In this document: in pieces, positions 5,373 through 5,519 of the stretch | How the letters are laid out: each line of letters opens with the position of its first letter | How positions within the stretch are numbered: position 1 is the first letter of the stretch | NCBI GenBank assembly: GCA_024687845.1 | Contig: JAILEL010000267.1 | Span: forward strand, 1 to 5,519 | Direction: 5' to 3' | DNA length: 5,519 bases | Origin: Eubacterium sp. | GTDB lineage: Bacteria > Bacillota_A > Clostridia > Lachnospirales > Lachnospiraceae | Notes under the pieces: model-generated | The model's database searches: none | What the model saw: only the letters and a program-made list of their open reading frames with translations | What the model was told of the DNA's origin: nothing | Made by a program: the position numbers and the translations under genes

Positions 5373-5519
5373 ATACTACATATAGCGGAACTGATTTAAT
5401 CCCATCGACAAATCCAAAATTATTCTCTGATATTCTGATTACATATTCAGGACTAAACTTTGAACGATAATTATTCAAACTGGTAGATTTCTTATGTCTT
5501 CCTGACTTAATCTCTATCG
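5362..5519 (-). CDS. C-terminal end of a DUF4143-type AAA ATPase (partial, runs off the window)
   Basis: The frame is open from the window edge (first full codon ends at 5517) for 51 codons to TAA at 5364-5362. It begins IEIKSGRHKKSTSLNNY and ends GIKSVPLYVVFCI. Both parts match the known end of ATP-binding proteins with a C-terminal DUF4143 domain. These have an IEIKSG-type, nuclease-fold-like motif followed by variable sequence and a terminal PLYAVFC-like strand. Such proteins have an N-terminal AAA domain of about 400 residues in total, and their role is poorly known. Only about 50 residues are visible, so whether the gene is intact cannot be told. The terminator at 5214-5253 could serve it from the other strand. 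Its orientation, opposite to the kinase gene, makes it a separate unit. Confidence 0.7.
   Translation of the reverse strand, partial: IEIKSGRHKKSTSLNNYRSKFSPEYVIRISENNFGFVDGIKSVPLYVVFCI

Noticed and set aside
1..5519. CRISPR arrays, tRNA or rRNA genes
   Set aside because: No regularly spaced identical repeats of 20-40 bases and no tRNA- or rRNA-like conserved stretches were seen on either strand.

Overview
The window is AT-rich. Its genes use strong AGGAGG-type ribosome binding sites, and it carries a Firmicutes-type cyclic-di-GMP riboswitch, a YARHG-domain surface protein, zinc-ribbon membrane proteins, a membrane-anchored Ser/Thr kinase and the tail of a DUF4143-type ATPase. This combination suggests a Clostridia genome, most likely a Lachnospiraceae-like gut or rumen anaerobe. 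The assignment is an inference from gene style; there is no marker gene.

Layout. Positions 1-146 hold no convincing gene but have four copies of a GGAATTTAA-type motif, possibly the end of a mobile element. Positions 147-2992 are a two-gene minus-strand operon. The promoter-proximal gene (2360-2992) encodes a 210-residue membrane protein with a C-terminal zinc ribbon. The distal gene (147-2336) encodes a 729-residue protein with an N-terminal zinc ribbon, a Gln/Tyr-rich repeat tract, one membrane helix and a long predicted extracellular part ending in a YARHG domain. The 5' leader of this operon (about 3000-3170, minus strand) reads as a complete transcription-attenuation device: an extended -10 promoter, a class I cyclic-di-GMP (GEMM-I) aptamer, a 12-bp intrinsic terminator with a T run, and a competing antiterminator pairing. 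The predicted start of the first gene lies after this device, at 2992, not at the longer-ORF ATG at 3064, which sits inside the aptamer.

Divergently, on the plus strand, 3310-3774 encodes a small XRE-like helix-turn-helix protein and 3843-5099 a kinase-like protein with a full set of catalytic motifs and three C-terminal membrane helices. A perfect 25-nt palindrome (3197-3221) lies between the two units, next to the minus-strand promoter, and looks like an operator.

Positions 5100-5519 hold a strong, probably bidirectional terminator (5214-5253), a decayed fragment on the minus strand (5271-5372), and the C-terminal end of a minus-strand DUF4143-type ATPase running off the window.

How it may work together (inference): the operon for a pair of zinc-ribbon membrane proteins is silenced when cyclic-di-GMP is high, and may also be controlled through the palindrome by the neighbouring DNA-binding protein. 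The membrane kinase co-transcribed with that regulator could feed an envelope signal into the same locus. The riboswitch is the best-supported part of this picture; the kinase-regulator-surface protein link rests only on gene arrangement.
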